The notes under the pieces are model-generated. The model was given only the letters and a program-made list of their open reading frames with translations, made no database searches and was not told the DNA's origin. A stretch of 64,000 nucleotides of DNA from Lacihabitans sp. CS3-21 (GTDB taxonomy: Bacteria; Bacteroidota; Bacteroidia; Cytophagales; Spirosomataceae). The DNA lies in assembly GCF_024343675.1 (NCBI RefSeq), contig NZ_RJUD01000007.1, positions 88,288 to 152,287 on the forward strand, given 5' to 3'. The position numbers and the translations under genes were made by a program. Below, piece by piece: positions 10,105 to 19,385 of the stretch (the stretch's first letter is position 1; the number at the start of each line of letters is the position of its first letter).

Positions 10105-13100
10105 ATGCACCTAAAAATACCTTATAAACTCGTATTCCTAACGCTTTTATGCTTCGCATTTTCTGCGAATGCCCAGTTAACTGTTAATGATTCGCTCACA
10201 AGCAAGAAAACCAACAACTATTTAAATTCTTGGAAAGACACTTACCTTAACAGATTCAACTATAAGCTATCGCCCTTACTTACAATTGCTCCCGATAGTC
10301 TCAAAACCAAAGTTTTGTACAATTCAGACAAGAACAACTTTAGTATAGATGAAAAACTCGGCAACTCCGTAAATGTTAAAATTCCAGAATCACTGACTTT
10401 TAATGAGTATTCAAGCATTCAGAATGCCATGCTTAGGCAAAGCATCATCAGAGACATTGAAAGGGCTCAAGATGGAAACACCTCGACTTCTGGAAAGCGG
10501 ATAAATCCGCTTTTGGAGAAAAACCCCATTATGGATAGGATTTTCGGCGACAAAGTGCCTGAATTTAAACCCAATGGCTATGTAAGTGTGGATTTGAGAG
10601 CTGGAACCCAGTTTACTAACAATCCAATGACTCCATTGGCTTTAAGAAAACAACCCATTTTTGATTGGGATCAACAAATTGCGATAAATTTCAACAATCT
10701 TTTTGGGGGAGGTCAAAATAACAACCCCAATGCCGAGGATTTTGAGAATGCAAACACCCAAAACCCAAATAGTAGTCCTCGTCTTCAGGATCTAACCAAT
10801 ATTCTAAGAAAAGCTGGTCAGACCAAAGAGAAAATGAATATTCTTGGAAACTTTGACACCAAGTCTTCATTTGGAATGGAGAATAAATTTAAGCTGAATT
10901 TCAAAAACGAACCCGAAGACATTTTACAAAAAGTAGAATTGGGAAATATCTCCATGCCCAATAGGAGCCAGTTGATACCCGGAGTGCAAAACCTCATGGG
11001 CGTAAAGCTCGGTATGAAATTCGGAAAACTGGATGTCACTACTGTTTTCGCTCAACAAAACTCCAGAACAGAATCCATAATTATTAACGGAGGAAGTCAA
11101 AGCAGAGGATTTGAATTAAGATGCGATAGCTATGAGGAAAATAAGCACTTTTTCCTATCACATTTTTTTAGAGATCAGTACGAAAAATCTTTGAAAAACC
11201 TGCCGATGGTCACTTCAGGGGTAAGAATAACAAGAATTGAAGTTTACGTGACCAATAGAACCAACAATGTAAGTTCGATGCGAAATCTTGTAGGATTGAG
11301 TGATTTGGCAGAGAAAAATCCATACCGCAAAGACATTGTAATTCCAAATAATAGCATTCTTGCTGCCGACAATAAGTCCAACAACTTGTTTACTGGCTTG
11401 GTAAATAATGAATCTTTCAGAAGAATAGATAACAGTGGAAATATTCTTTCAGGAATGGGCCTTAAAAATGGTGAGGATTTTGAATTATTAAGAGGTGCAA
11501 AAAAACTTACCGAAAGAGAGTTTGAAATCCAACCTGAACTGGGCTACATTTCACTGCTATCTCCATTAAGAAACGATGAAATTCTTTCGGTGGCCTATGA
11601 GTATACCTACCAAGGGCGTGCCTACAAAGTGGGTGAATTAACAGAAGACTATGTGAGCAGAAAAGAAGACGAAGTCATTATTCTGAAAATGTTAAAGTCG
11701 TCTACCATCAGAAACCGCCTGAACAACCCGATGTGGAATTTGATGATGAAAAACGTATATTCTTTGTCTCAAGGTCAAATCAAAAAGGAAGGTTTCCAAC
11801 TAAGAATTGTTTACAAAGACGATCAAACGGGCATGGACACGCCTAACCTTAAAGAAGGTAACAACTTTGCCAATGTGCCTTTGATAGAGGCTTTGAAATT
11901 AGACAAACTCAATTTTAACAATGACCCAAAAAAAGATGGCAACTTTGACTACGTAGAAAATGTCACCATCAATGAAAAATATGGAAGGATAATTTTTCCA
12001 GTATTAGAGCCTTTTGGAAGTCATATCAGTAAGCTTTTCGAGGGTGAACCAGATCTACAGAAAAAATACGTTTTTGAGGAACTTTACAAAAAAACCTTGA
12101 TGGATGCCCAGCAAGTAAGCCTTAAAAATAAGTTTTTCATCTCGGGCAGTGTACAATCAGGCGGATCAGAAATTTCTCTTCCCTTGGGAGCATCTGGTGC
12201 TTCAGTTAGAGTTTATGCTGGAGGCAATGAACTAAAACAAGGCGTAGATTATACTGTGGATACCCAACAGGGTACTATCATGATTACCAATCAAAGTATT
12301 CTAAGCTCAGGTAGACAAATTAGAATTGATTACGAAAAACCTGATATTTTTCAGGCCCAAATACGCCGTTTGTTCGGTATGCGGTTTGACTATACGGTCA
12401 GCAGATATTTGAGAATCGGAGGTACAGTACTTTCGTTGAAAGAAAATACACCAGGATTTATTACCAGAACAGCCATAGGAAATGAACCAGTAAACAATAC
12501 CATGTGGGGATTGGACATGAACCTCAAAAGAGATTTCATGGGATTAACTAAAATGCTAGATGCCTTACCTGGAATTCAAACCAAAGAACCCTCAACGGTT
12601 ATTTTGAATGCTGAATTTGCCCAATTGCGACCTGGAGTAAACAATAAGAAAGTAAAAGGCAACTCCATGATTGATGATTTTGAGTTTGCCAGAAACATAA
12701 ATGACCTAAGCAGACAGCCCACCAAATGGAGGTTGGCATCAACACCAGAGGCTATCCTAAAGACCAATCCTGATTTTCCAAAAAATCAATACGCTTACAA
12801 CTACAACAGAGCGAAAATTTCAGCTTACACGGTAGATATGTCCGCCTACATTTCTCAAGGTTTTGGATCTAATAGTATCATCCCGGAAGAATTGAAAAAT
12901 GAAGCCAACAGTAATATTTATACCAAAGGTTTTCAAATTCAAGACATTTTCCCTGGAAGAAGTCGCCAAGTTTTTGCCCAGCAATTACCTTCTGCTATTT
13001 TTGACATTTCTTACTTCCCTTCTGAGCCAGGAATGTACAATTATAATCCAAATCTGAATCCTCAAGGAAAACTCTCTGACCCAAAGAAAAACTTTGGTGC

Positions 13101-16100
13101 AGTGATGAGAGGAATAACTTTCGATGCTGACTTTGACAATTCTAATATTGAATATCTGGAGTTTTGGTTATTGGATCCTTATGCAGACGTAGTTAGAGCC
13201 AGTCGAAATGAAGCCGTGAGAAATACCACTGGAGGAAAGCTTCTTATTCAGTTGGGAGATATTTCAGAAGATGTCATTCCAGACAGCCGATTCAATTTCG
13301 AAAATGGCATAAAAGAATCCGCCACTGGTTTGTCAAATCCAGTAAATACGGATTGGGGATTGGCACCAAGAACACAGTTTATAACCGATGCATTTGACAA
13401 CTCCGAAAGCATAAGATTAAAACAAGATGTTGGACTTGATGGACTATCTAATACTGAAGAACGTGAATACAAAAACACTAACAGCATAAACAACAAGGAA
13501 GGTATAAAAGGTTTTTTAACAACACTTGAAGGTAAAAACATCGACCCACAAGCTTTAGAAAATATAAAAAGAGACCCTTCCAAAGATGACTTTAATTATT
13601 TCCTTGACCCCATTTGGGATGAAACCAATGCAACATTCCTTGAGCGTTTTAAGAATTATTTAGGAATGGAAAATAATGCACCGCCTATAAGCACCAACAC
13701 CACCAATCTGAATAGTTCTTCTAATATCAATCAAGCATCAACCAATTTAGCAGATAAGGAAGACATCAATCAAGACAATACCATCAATCAGGTTGAAGAT
13801 TATTTTGAATATGAAATAGATTTAAAACCTTCTATAGGAAATACCCCCAACTCAGGTGTTCTATCTAAAAACAATTACATTGTAGATCAAGTAACCACCA
13901 ATGGAGCGACATGGTATTTACACAGAATTCCTATCAGAAAACCAACCAGAAGTTTCCCAGCAGGAAAAGAAGGCTTCAAATCTATCAGATTTGTAAGAAT
14001 GGTGACTACAGAATGGGAACAACCAGTTGTACTTAGATTTGCTTCTTTGCAGTTGGTTTCAAATCAATATAGGGTATACGCCAACAGCTTGACAGACAAA
14101 AGTGCTTTTGAAGTACCACAGGATAGTTCAAGTACGGCTGTATTCAAAACATCATCCGTTAACGTCGAAGAAAATGGATGTCCGCTTGATGGGGATTGTA
14201 ACATAAAACCCGGCACAACTCCTTATGTAGTACCTCCAGGATTTATCAGAGACAGGGATTTTACCACCCAAATACTTACTCAAATGAACGAGCAATCGTT
14301 GAGTATGTCGGTAGAAGACCTGAAGGGTGGAGAGGCCAGAGCGGTATTTAAAAACACCAAATTAGACCTCAACATGTACAAGCGTATCAAAATGTTTGTG
14401 CATACCCAAAACAAGGATAACCAAGATGGAATAGCGAGTGTATTTGTAAGAATTGGAACAGATTTGAAAAGCAATTATTATGAAATTGAAATTCCAAATT
14501 TAAAGACCACTGTAAACGGCTCCCAAGATGTATTTTCTATTTGGCCGAAAGAAAACGAGCTGGATATTCCACTGGACATCCTTAGAAATTTAAAGCTTGA
14601 AAGAAATAGAAATATGGCTTCAATGAATCAAAAATATGGCGGAGATAAATTAATTGACGTTTTAGGAACAGTTTCTGGAGCAAATGGAGATAACAATATT
14701 GAAGAAAGTATTATCAGAAAATACAAAATAAGCGTTGTTGGAAATCCTGATTTTAGCAACGTATTGACCATGATGATAGGTGTCAAAAACAATGATACCA
14801 TCAACAAATTCATAGGAAGAGAATTCACAGTTTGGTGTGATGAACTTAGAGCCTTTGGTTTTGACCAGGAAAATGGCGAGGCAGGAATTTTCTCAGCGGA
14901 TATTAAATTGGCAGATGTAGGAACATTAATGCTAAACGGAAACTTTAAGAATTATGGTTTTGGAGGTGTACAAGATAGAATTTCCACACGTTCACGTGAA
15001 GTCTCTAAAGGATTTGGCATTGCTTCTAACATTGCCATTGACAAGTTTTTCCCGATGAAATGGGGATTGAGTATTCCATTTTTTGCCAATTATGACCATC
15101 AAATAGTTACGCCAACTTTCAATCCGCTTGATCCAGACATAAGATTAGAAGATGCTTTGCTTAACAGAAGTATTTTTCAAGAAAACTTAAGTAGAGAAAT
15201 AGTAGAGGAAGACGCCGTTACGAAAGGTTTTAACTTCACCAATGTAAGAAAAACCAAGACAAAAACTGATAGGAAAGATCACTTTTATGATGTAGAAAAC
15301 TTCACGGTTTCGTATGCTCAAAATCGGATAGAACGACGTAGCATTTTATTGGATCAAAACTTGCAGACACAAACGAGAGCCGCTTTAAGTTACCAATATT
15401 CGCCCAAAGGTTTTACTTGGGAGCCTTTCAAAAAAGCGAAAAATTTTGATAAACCAATTCTTAAAAACTTAAAAGAGTTTAACCTCTCTCCTATTCCAAA
15501 CTTGATAGCCTTCAGAGGCGATTATGACAAGAGTTACTTCTTAACACAATACAGAAACGCCAAACTTGAGACTTCGGATATATCGCCAAACATTATAAAA
15601 TATTTCTTGGGAAATAGATATTATGATGCTCAGTGGAATCTGACCAAATCCATAGTCTTCTCATACAACGCCCAAATGACTTCCATTCAAGACGATGTGG
15701 ATTCAATAGGAACCGAAGAAATCAAATTTTTCCAAGGCCTTAAAACTTTGGGTAGAGCGAAAAATTACAACCAAAAAATGCAAGCCACTTATCGCTTGCC
15801 GTTGGACAAATTCTTCCTTTTAGACTGGATGAAAGCAGATTCAAGGTTTAACAATAACTTTGGCTACACCTCTGGTTCGTTTAAAATTGAAGATGAAAAC
15901 GGTGATGCGTTTGGAAATATGCTAGAAAATGGCAGAGAGATTGCTATAAACGGACAGGTAGATTTAGTAAAGCTTTACAACAAAATAAGATTTCTAAAAG
16001 CAGCCAATACGCCTGCACCACCAAAACAAAGATTTACTCGTGCACCTGGCGACGACGAAGAAATAAAACTTCAAACCACCAGCGTAACTAAAAGCGTTAC

Positions 16101-17541
16101 ACGGCTTTTGATGACTTTGAGAGGAATAAATTTTGACTTTGCACTTTTTGAAACCACCTTATTACCTGGGTTTTTGCCTTCACCGAAATTGTTTGGATTG
16201 GACAATAATAATGAATTTGCACCAGGAATAGAATTTGTAATGGGCAGTCAGAATCGCAATATTCACAAAATAGCTGCTCAAAAAGATTGGCTCTCGAAGA
16301 GTATTGTTCAAAACAACCCATTCACCCAAACCCGAGGAGTTAAATTCAATTTCGGAACTAGACTAGAACCATTCAAAGGTTTGACCATGCAAATTAAAGG
16401 CAACCTGACACGTGGTGATAGTTACCAAGAAATGTATCGCCCTGAAACCGTTGGCGGAGGATTTAATACCTTGAACCCTGTAAGAAATGGCAATTTTAGT
16501 ATGTCATTTTGGTCTTTCAAAACGGGTTTTCAAAAAATGAGCAACGATTCGGCAAGTTTGTACCAGTACAAAATATTTGACGACATGGTAGCTAACCGCC
16601 AAAAAGTAGTAGATAGGCTAAACAGTATAAATACGAACCCCGAAGGTGAGTTAATAGGCAAGTACGATTTAAACTCTCAAGACGTCCTCATTCCTGCTTT
16701 TTTCTCCGCCTATTCTGGTCAATCTTTAGATAAGATTTTCGCCAAATCTATCAAAAAAGGTGGCAAAACTTTTAATCCATTTTTGTCATTTCCAATGCCC
16801 AACTGGAGGCTGGACTATCAAGGTTTAGAAAAGCTGCCAGGTTTCAAAAAAGTATTCAACTCTATTACGTTAAGTCACCAATATTCATCAACTTATAGCG
16901 TGGGTAATTTTACCTCTTCGCTTGAATATGGATCTCAACTGCTAAACTTGGCTATTAGAGATTATCCTTTGGGTGATAAAACTATTGAGAATTACACAAA
17001 TATTCCAATGATGAACAATAGTACACCCTTATTTGCCCCCGCATTTATCATGAGTACTATTACCATGGAAGAGAAGTTCTCTCCTGTAATTGGTGTACAA
17101 TTTACTACCAAAAAGAACTTTACAGGATCATTTAACTGGAATAAAGAGCGAAGAGCTGCTTTGAACCTATCTAACGCTCAGGTGGCAGAATACAACAGCC
17201 GAGATTTCGTATTTGGAATTGGTTTTAAACGTAACAACGTGAAGCTTCCATTTAGAGGAAGAGATGGAAATTTAATCGTTTTGAAAAATGATTTAAATTT
17301 CAGAATGGATTTAACCAGTAGAGATTTGAAAGTTCTTCAAAGAAGATTAGACGGCGATGTGGTTCCAATTCAAGGTAACTACAATTTACAAATCAGGCCA
17401 CAACTACAATACCAAATCAACAAAAAGATAAACATGGGCATGTATTGGGAAAGGTTGGTTAATACGCCTTTTACATCTTTATCTTATGAAAGAACTTCTT
17501 CCATTTTCGGCATGAATGCAAGGTTTAACTTGAGCGATTAA
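10105..17541 (+). CDS. sprA: SprA/Sov, outer-membrane translocon of the type IX secretion system
   Basis: A protein of 2478 residues, the size expected for SprA, which forms the very large outer-membrane beta-barrel pore of the type IX secretion system. A TTG five codons upstream is also in frame, but the ATG at 10105 gives a clean signal peptide, MHLKIPYKLVFLTLLCFAFSANAQ being the first 24 residues. Family marks include the repeated SprA N-terminal-type segments rich in Asn and Arg, EFEIQPELGYISLLSPLRNDE and GSVQSGGSEISLPLG, and the aromatic-rich C-terminal strands. Cargo with C-terminal secretion signals crosses here, including adhesins needed for gliding. ruvA is the upstream neighbour. 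Confidence 0.97.
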   Translation: MHLKIPYKLVFLTLLCFAFSANAQLTVNDSLTSKKTNNYLNSWKDTYLNRFNYKLSPLLTIAPDSLKTKVLYNSDKNNFSIDEKLGNSVNVKIPESLTFNEYSSIQNAMLRQSIIRDIERAQDGNTSTSGKRINPLLEKNPIMDRIFGDKVPEFKPNGYVSVDLRAGTQFTNNPMTPLALRKQPIFDWDQQIAINFNNLFGGGQNNNPNAEDFENANTQNPNSSPRLQDLTNILRKAGQTKEKMNILGNFDTKSSFGMENKFKLNFKNEPEDILQKVELGNISMPNRSQLIPGVQNLMGVKLGMKFGKLDVTTVFAQQNSRTESIIINGGSQSRGFELRCDSYEENKHFFLSHFFRDQYEKSLKNLPMVTSGVRITRIEVYVTNRTNNVSSMRNLVGLSDLAEKNPYRKDIVIPNNSILAADNKSNNLFTGLVNNESFRRIDNSGNILSGMGLKNGEDFELLRGAKKLTEREFEIQPELGYISLLSPLRNDEILSVAYEYTYQGRAYKVGELTEDYVSRKEDEVIILKMLKSSTIRNRLNNPMWNLMMKNVYSLSQGQIKKEGFQLRIVYKDDQTGMDTPNLKEGNNFANVPLIEALKLDKLNFNNDPKKDGNFDYVENVTINEKYGRIIFPVLEPFGSHISKLFEGEPDLQKKYVFEELYKKTLMDAQQVSLKNKFFISGSVQSGGSEISLPLGASGASVRVYAGGNELKQGVDYTVDTQQGTIMITNQSILSSGRQIRIDYEKPDIFQAQIRRLFGMRFDYTVSRYLRIGGTVLSLKENTPGFITRTAIGNEPVNNTMWGLDMNLKRDFMGLTKMLDALPGIQTKEPSTVILNAEFAQLRPGVNNKKVKGNSMIDDFEFARNINDLSRQPTKWRLASTPEAILKTNPDFPKNQYAYNYNRAKISAYTVDMSAYISQGFGSNSIIPEELKNEANSNIYTKGFQIQDIFPGRSRQVFAQQLPSAIFDISYFPSEPGMYNYNPNLNPQGKLSDPKKNFGAVMRGITFDADFDNSNIEYLEFWLLDPYADVVRASRNEAVRNTTGGKLLIQLGDISEDVIPDSRFNFENGIKESATGLSNPVNTDWGLAPRTQFITDAFDNSESIRLKQDVGLDGLSNTEEREYKNTNSINNKEGIKGFLTTLEGKNIDPQALENIKRDPSKDDFNYFLDPIWDETNATFLERFKNYLGMENNAPPISTNTTNLNSSSNINQASTNLADKEDINQDNTINQVEDYFEYEIDLKPSIGNTPNSGVLSKNNYIVDQVTTNGATWYLHRIPIRKPTRSFPAGKEGFKSIRFVRMVTTEWEQPVVLRFASLQLVSNQYRVYANSLTDKSAFEVPQDSSSTAVFKTSSVNVEENGCPLDGDCNIKPGTTPYVVPPGFIRDRDFTTQILTQMNEQSLSMSVEDLKGGEARAVFKNTKLDLNMYKRIKMFVHTQNKDNQDGIASVFVRIGTDLKSNYYEIEIPNLKTTVNGSQDVFSIWPKENELDIPLDILRNLKLERNRNMASMNQKYGGDKLIDVLGTVSGANGDNNIEESIIRKYKISVVGNPDFSNVLTMMIGVKNNDTINKFIGREFTVWCDELRAFGFDQENGEAGIFSADIKLADVGTLMLNGNFKNYGFGGVQDRISTRSREVSKGFGIASNIAIDKFFPMKWGLSIPFFANYDHQIVTPTFNPLDPDIRLEDALLNRSIFQENLSREIVEEDAVTKGFNFTNVRKTKTKTDRKDHFYDVENFTVSYAQNRIERRSILLDQNLQTQTRAALSYQYSPKGFTWEPFKKAKNFDKPILKNLKEFNLSPIPNLIAFRGDYDKSYFLTQYRNAKLETSDISPNIIKYFLGNRYYDAQWNLTKSIVFSYNAQMTSIQDDVDSIGTEEIKFFQGLKTLGRAKNYNQKMQATYRLPLDKFFLLDWMKADSRFNNNFGYTSGSFKIEDENGDAFGNMLENGREIAINGQVDLVKLYNKIRFLKAANTPAPPKQRFTRAPGDDEEIKLQTTSVTKSVTRLLMTLRGINFDFALFETTLLPGFLPSPKLFGLDNNNEFAPGIEFVMGSQNRNIHKIAAQKDWLSKSIVQNNPFTQTRGVKFNFGTRLEPFKGLTMQIKGNLTRGDSYQEMYRPETVGGGFNTLNPVRNGNFSMSFWSFKTGFQKMSNDSASLYQYKIFDDMVANRQKVVDRLNSINTNPEGELIGKYDLNSQDVLIPAFFSAYSGQSLDKIFAKSIKKGGKTFNPFLSFPMPNWRLDYQGLEKLPGFKKVFNSITLSHQYSSTYSVGNFTSSLEYGSQLLNLAIRDYPLGDKTIENYTNIPMMNNSTPLFAPAFIMSTITMEEKFSPVIGVQFTTKKNFTGSFNWNKERRAALNLSNAQVAEYNSRDFVFGIGFKRNNVKLPFRGRDGNLIVLKNDLNFRMDLTSRDLKVLQRRLDGDVVPIQGNYNLQIRPQLQYQINKKINMGMYWERLVNTPFTSLSYERTSSIFGMNARFNLSD

Positions 17542-17578
17542 TTTTCAGCTACTTCTACAATTTTCATATAAAGCAAAA

Positions 17579-17610
17579 GAAGCTCCTCTAGCAATCGCCT
17601 GAGGAGCTTC
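17579..17610. terminator. Hairpin between the convergent sprA and PD40 genes
   Basis: Perfect 10-base arms GAAGCTCCTC (17579-17588) and GAGGAGCTTC (17601-17610) enclose a 12-base loop, 38 bases after the sprA stop and 20 bases past the end of the opposing gene. It is followed by ATTATTTA on one strand and TTTGCTTT on the other, so it probably works in both directions. Confidence 0.7.
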
Positions 17611-17630
17611 ATTATTTACAAAACCAGATA

Positions 17631-18668
17631 TCAGTCCACCCAATCAGCTATGAAAAGATTGGTGTCTCTCGTACCGCCATTGTCTCTATTTGAGCTAAAA
17701 ATCAGCTTTTTGCCATCATAAGAGAACATTGGAAAGGCATTAAAATTACTTTCTGTGGTTATTTTTTGGAGGTTGGTACCATCTGTATTGATCAAGTAAA
17801 GTTGAAAATCGTACCCTCTTTGTGAATGGTGATTCGAAGCAAAAATTATCTTGTCTCCTTTTGGCGTGAAATAAGGAGCCCAGTTCGCTTTTCCCAAATT
17901 CGTAATTTGTTTTAAATCCGACCCATCTACATTGCATGTAAAAATCTCCATATTGGTGGGTGCAACTAGATTCTTTTTTAAGTTCTCTTTATATTCCTCT
18001 CTCTCCGCATCACTGTTAAAACGCGAAGCTCTGAACACCAATTTCTTACTATCAGGTGAGAAGAAAGCTCCACCGTCATACCCCAATTCATGGGTAATTT
18101 GACGAACATTTTTACCATCGATATCCATGATGTACAAGTCCAAGTCTCCGTTTCTTGTACTGGTAAAAACTATGCTTTTACCATCTGGTGAAATCGTGGC
18201 CTCTGCGTCATAACCAGGAGTATTTGTGAGTTGTTTTTTAATTTTACCTTTCAGGTCAGCCACATAAATATCAAAAGTCTCATAAACTGCCCAAAGATAC
18301 TTTTTACCCATATCTGGCGGCATAGGACAAGCGTGTCCTCCTGCTTCATGCGTACTGGCATAAACCACACTTTTACCATTTGGCATAAAAAAACTACAGG
18401 TCGTTCTTCCCAATCCAGTGCTTATTAAGTTCGGCTTCATGGTTTTTGTGTCTTTTTTTACGTCTAAATAAAAGATTTGGTCACATTCTAAGCCCCACTG
18501 TTTATTGTCAGACTGAAAACTGATGTATTTATCATTTCTACTGAAATAAGCTTCGGCGTTGTTGCCACCAAAAGTCAATTGCCTAACATTTTTCAAGTGT
18601 TTTTCGTCAACACCTTGTGCCCAAAGATTATAAGAAATCAATGTCAACACGAAAACTAAACGGTTCAT
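17631..18668 (-). CDS. Secreted TolB-like/PD40 beta-propeller protein
   Basis: A 345-residue protein with a signal peptide (first 18 residues, ending YNLWAQ). It contains about five WD40-like PD40 repeats, each with the pattern SPDGKSIVFTSTRNGDLDL: AYFSRNDKYISFQS, FFMPNGKSVVYAS, ISPDGKSIVFTS, FSPDSKKLVFRAS, FTPKGDKIIFAS and FSYDGKKLIFSS. These propellers bind peptides or sugars in the periplasm or at the cell surface. No enzymatic domain is attached. It may be a scaffold or sensor; the exact role is unknown. It is convergent with sprA and separated from miaE by 114 bases. Confidence 0.85.
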   Translation of the reverse strand: MNRLVFVLTLISYNLWAQGVDEKHLKNVRQLTFGGNNAEAYFSRNDKYISFQSDNKQWGLECDQIFYLDVKKDTKTMKPNLISTGLGRTTCSFFMPNGKSVVYASTHEAGGHACPMPPDMGKKYLWAVYETFDIYVADLKGKIKKQLTNTPGYDAEATISPDGKSIVFTSTRNGDLDLYIMDIDGKNVRQITHELGYDGGAFFSPDSKKLVFRASRFNSDAEREEYKENLKKNLVAPTNMEIFTCNVDGSDLKQITNLGKANWAPYFTPKGDKIIFASNHHSQRGYDFQLYLINTDGTNLQKITTESNFNAFPMFSYDGKKLIFSSNRDNGGTRDTNLFIADWVD

Positions 18669-18782
18669 ATTAAGTAAATTAAATTATTTTTTATTGTAAA
18701 TATATTTTCAAGGAATCAAAAACTTGGTTGTGGAGTTTGAAAGGAAACAAACTTTGAACTCACCAACTCAGATCGACAAAAA

Positions 18783-19385
18783 TCAATGAAATCTATCTTC
18801 TCTAACGTCTAAATACTTCATAATCTTGGCTTCCTGAACCAGTAATTCTTCCCAACGAATCCTTACTTTCTCCTTTGCGTTGTACTTTTCAGCAATTTCT
18901 ATAAAGTTCCTGTAATGTAGTGCTTCAGCAATCATCAATTCATAATAAAACTTACTCAGCGATTGATCAGAAATATGCTCAGACAAAAGTTTAAACCGCT
19001 CGGCACTACGTGCTTCTATCAGTGCAAAAACCAAAGTATCCTCCATTAATTGGTCGTATCTCGAACCACCGCCACGCTTACACTTATCCAATTGAATTAC
19101 ATACTCATCTTTCCGTTTGTTGGTGAGTTGAATATTTCTTTTTTTCATCTCTTTCAAAACAGCCTGAAAATGTCCCCATTCTTCGGTCACAACAGGTGAA
19201 AGTGTATCGACAAGAAATTCACAGTCAGGATATTTTACGATTAGAGTTATGCATTTTGTGGCTGCTTTCTGTTCACAAAATGCATGGTCTATCAGAATAT
19301 CGGCTATATTCATCTCGGCTATATTTACCCACCTTGGATCTGAGGGTAATTTCAGGCCGAGTGTAGTTAACTGGTTATTTTCCAA
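18783..19385 (-). CDS. miaE: tRNA-(ms2io6A)-hydroxylase MiaE
   Basis: A 200-residue diiron monooxygenase of the ferritin-like fold that hydroxylates the isopentenyl side chain of 2-methylthio-N6-isopentenyladenosine at position 37 of tRNAs. The four-helix diiron ligand set is visible: Glu38 (FCEQKA), Glu69 with His72 (EEWGHF), Glu124 (LIEARSAERF) and Glu154 with His157 (AEALHY). Length is standard. Its start lies 11 bases inside the RND exporter gene, so it is co-translated with an apparently unrelated transporter. Confidence 0.93.
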   Translation of the reverse strand: MENNQLTTLGLKLPSDPRWVNIAEMNIADILIDHAFCEQKAATKCITLIVKYPDCEFLVDTLSPVVTEEWGHFQAVLKEMKKRNIQLTNKRKDEYVIQLDKCKRGGGSRYDQLMEDTLVFALIEARSAERFKLLSEHISDQSLSKFYYELMIAEALHYRNFIEIAEKYNAKEKVRIRWEELLVQEAKIMKYLDVREDRFH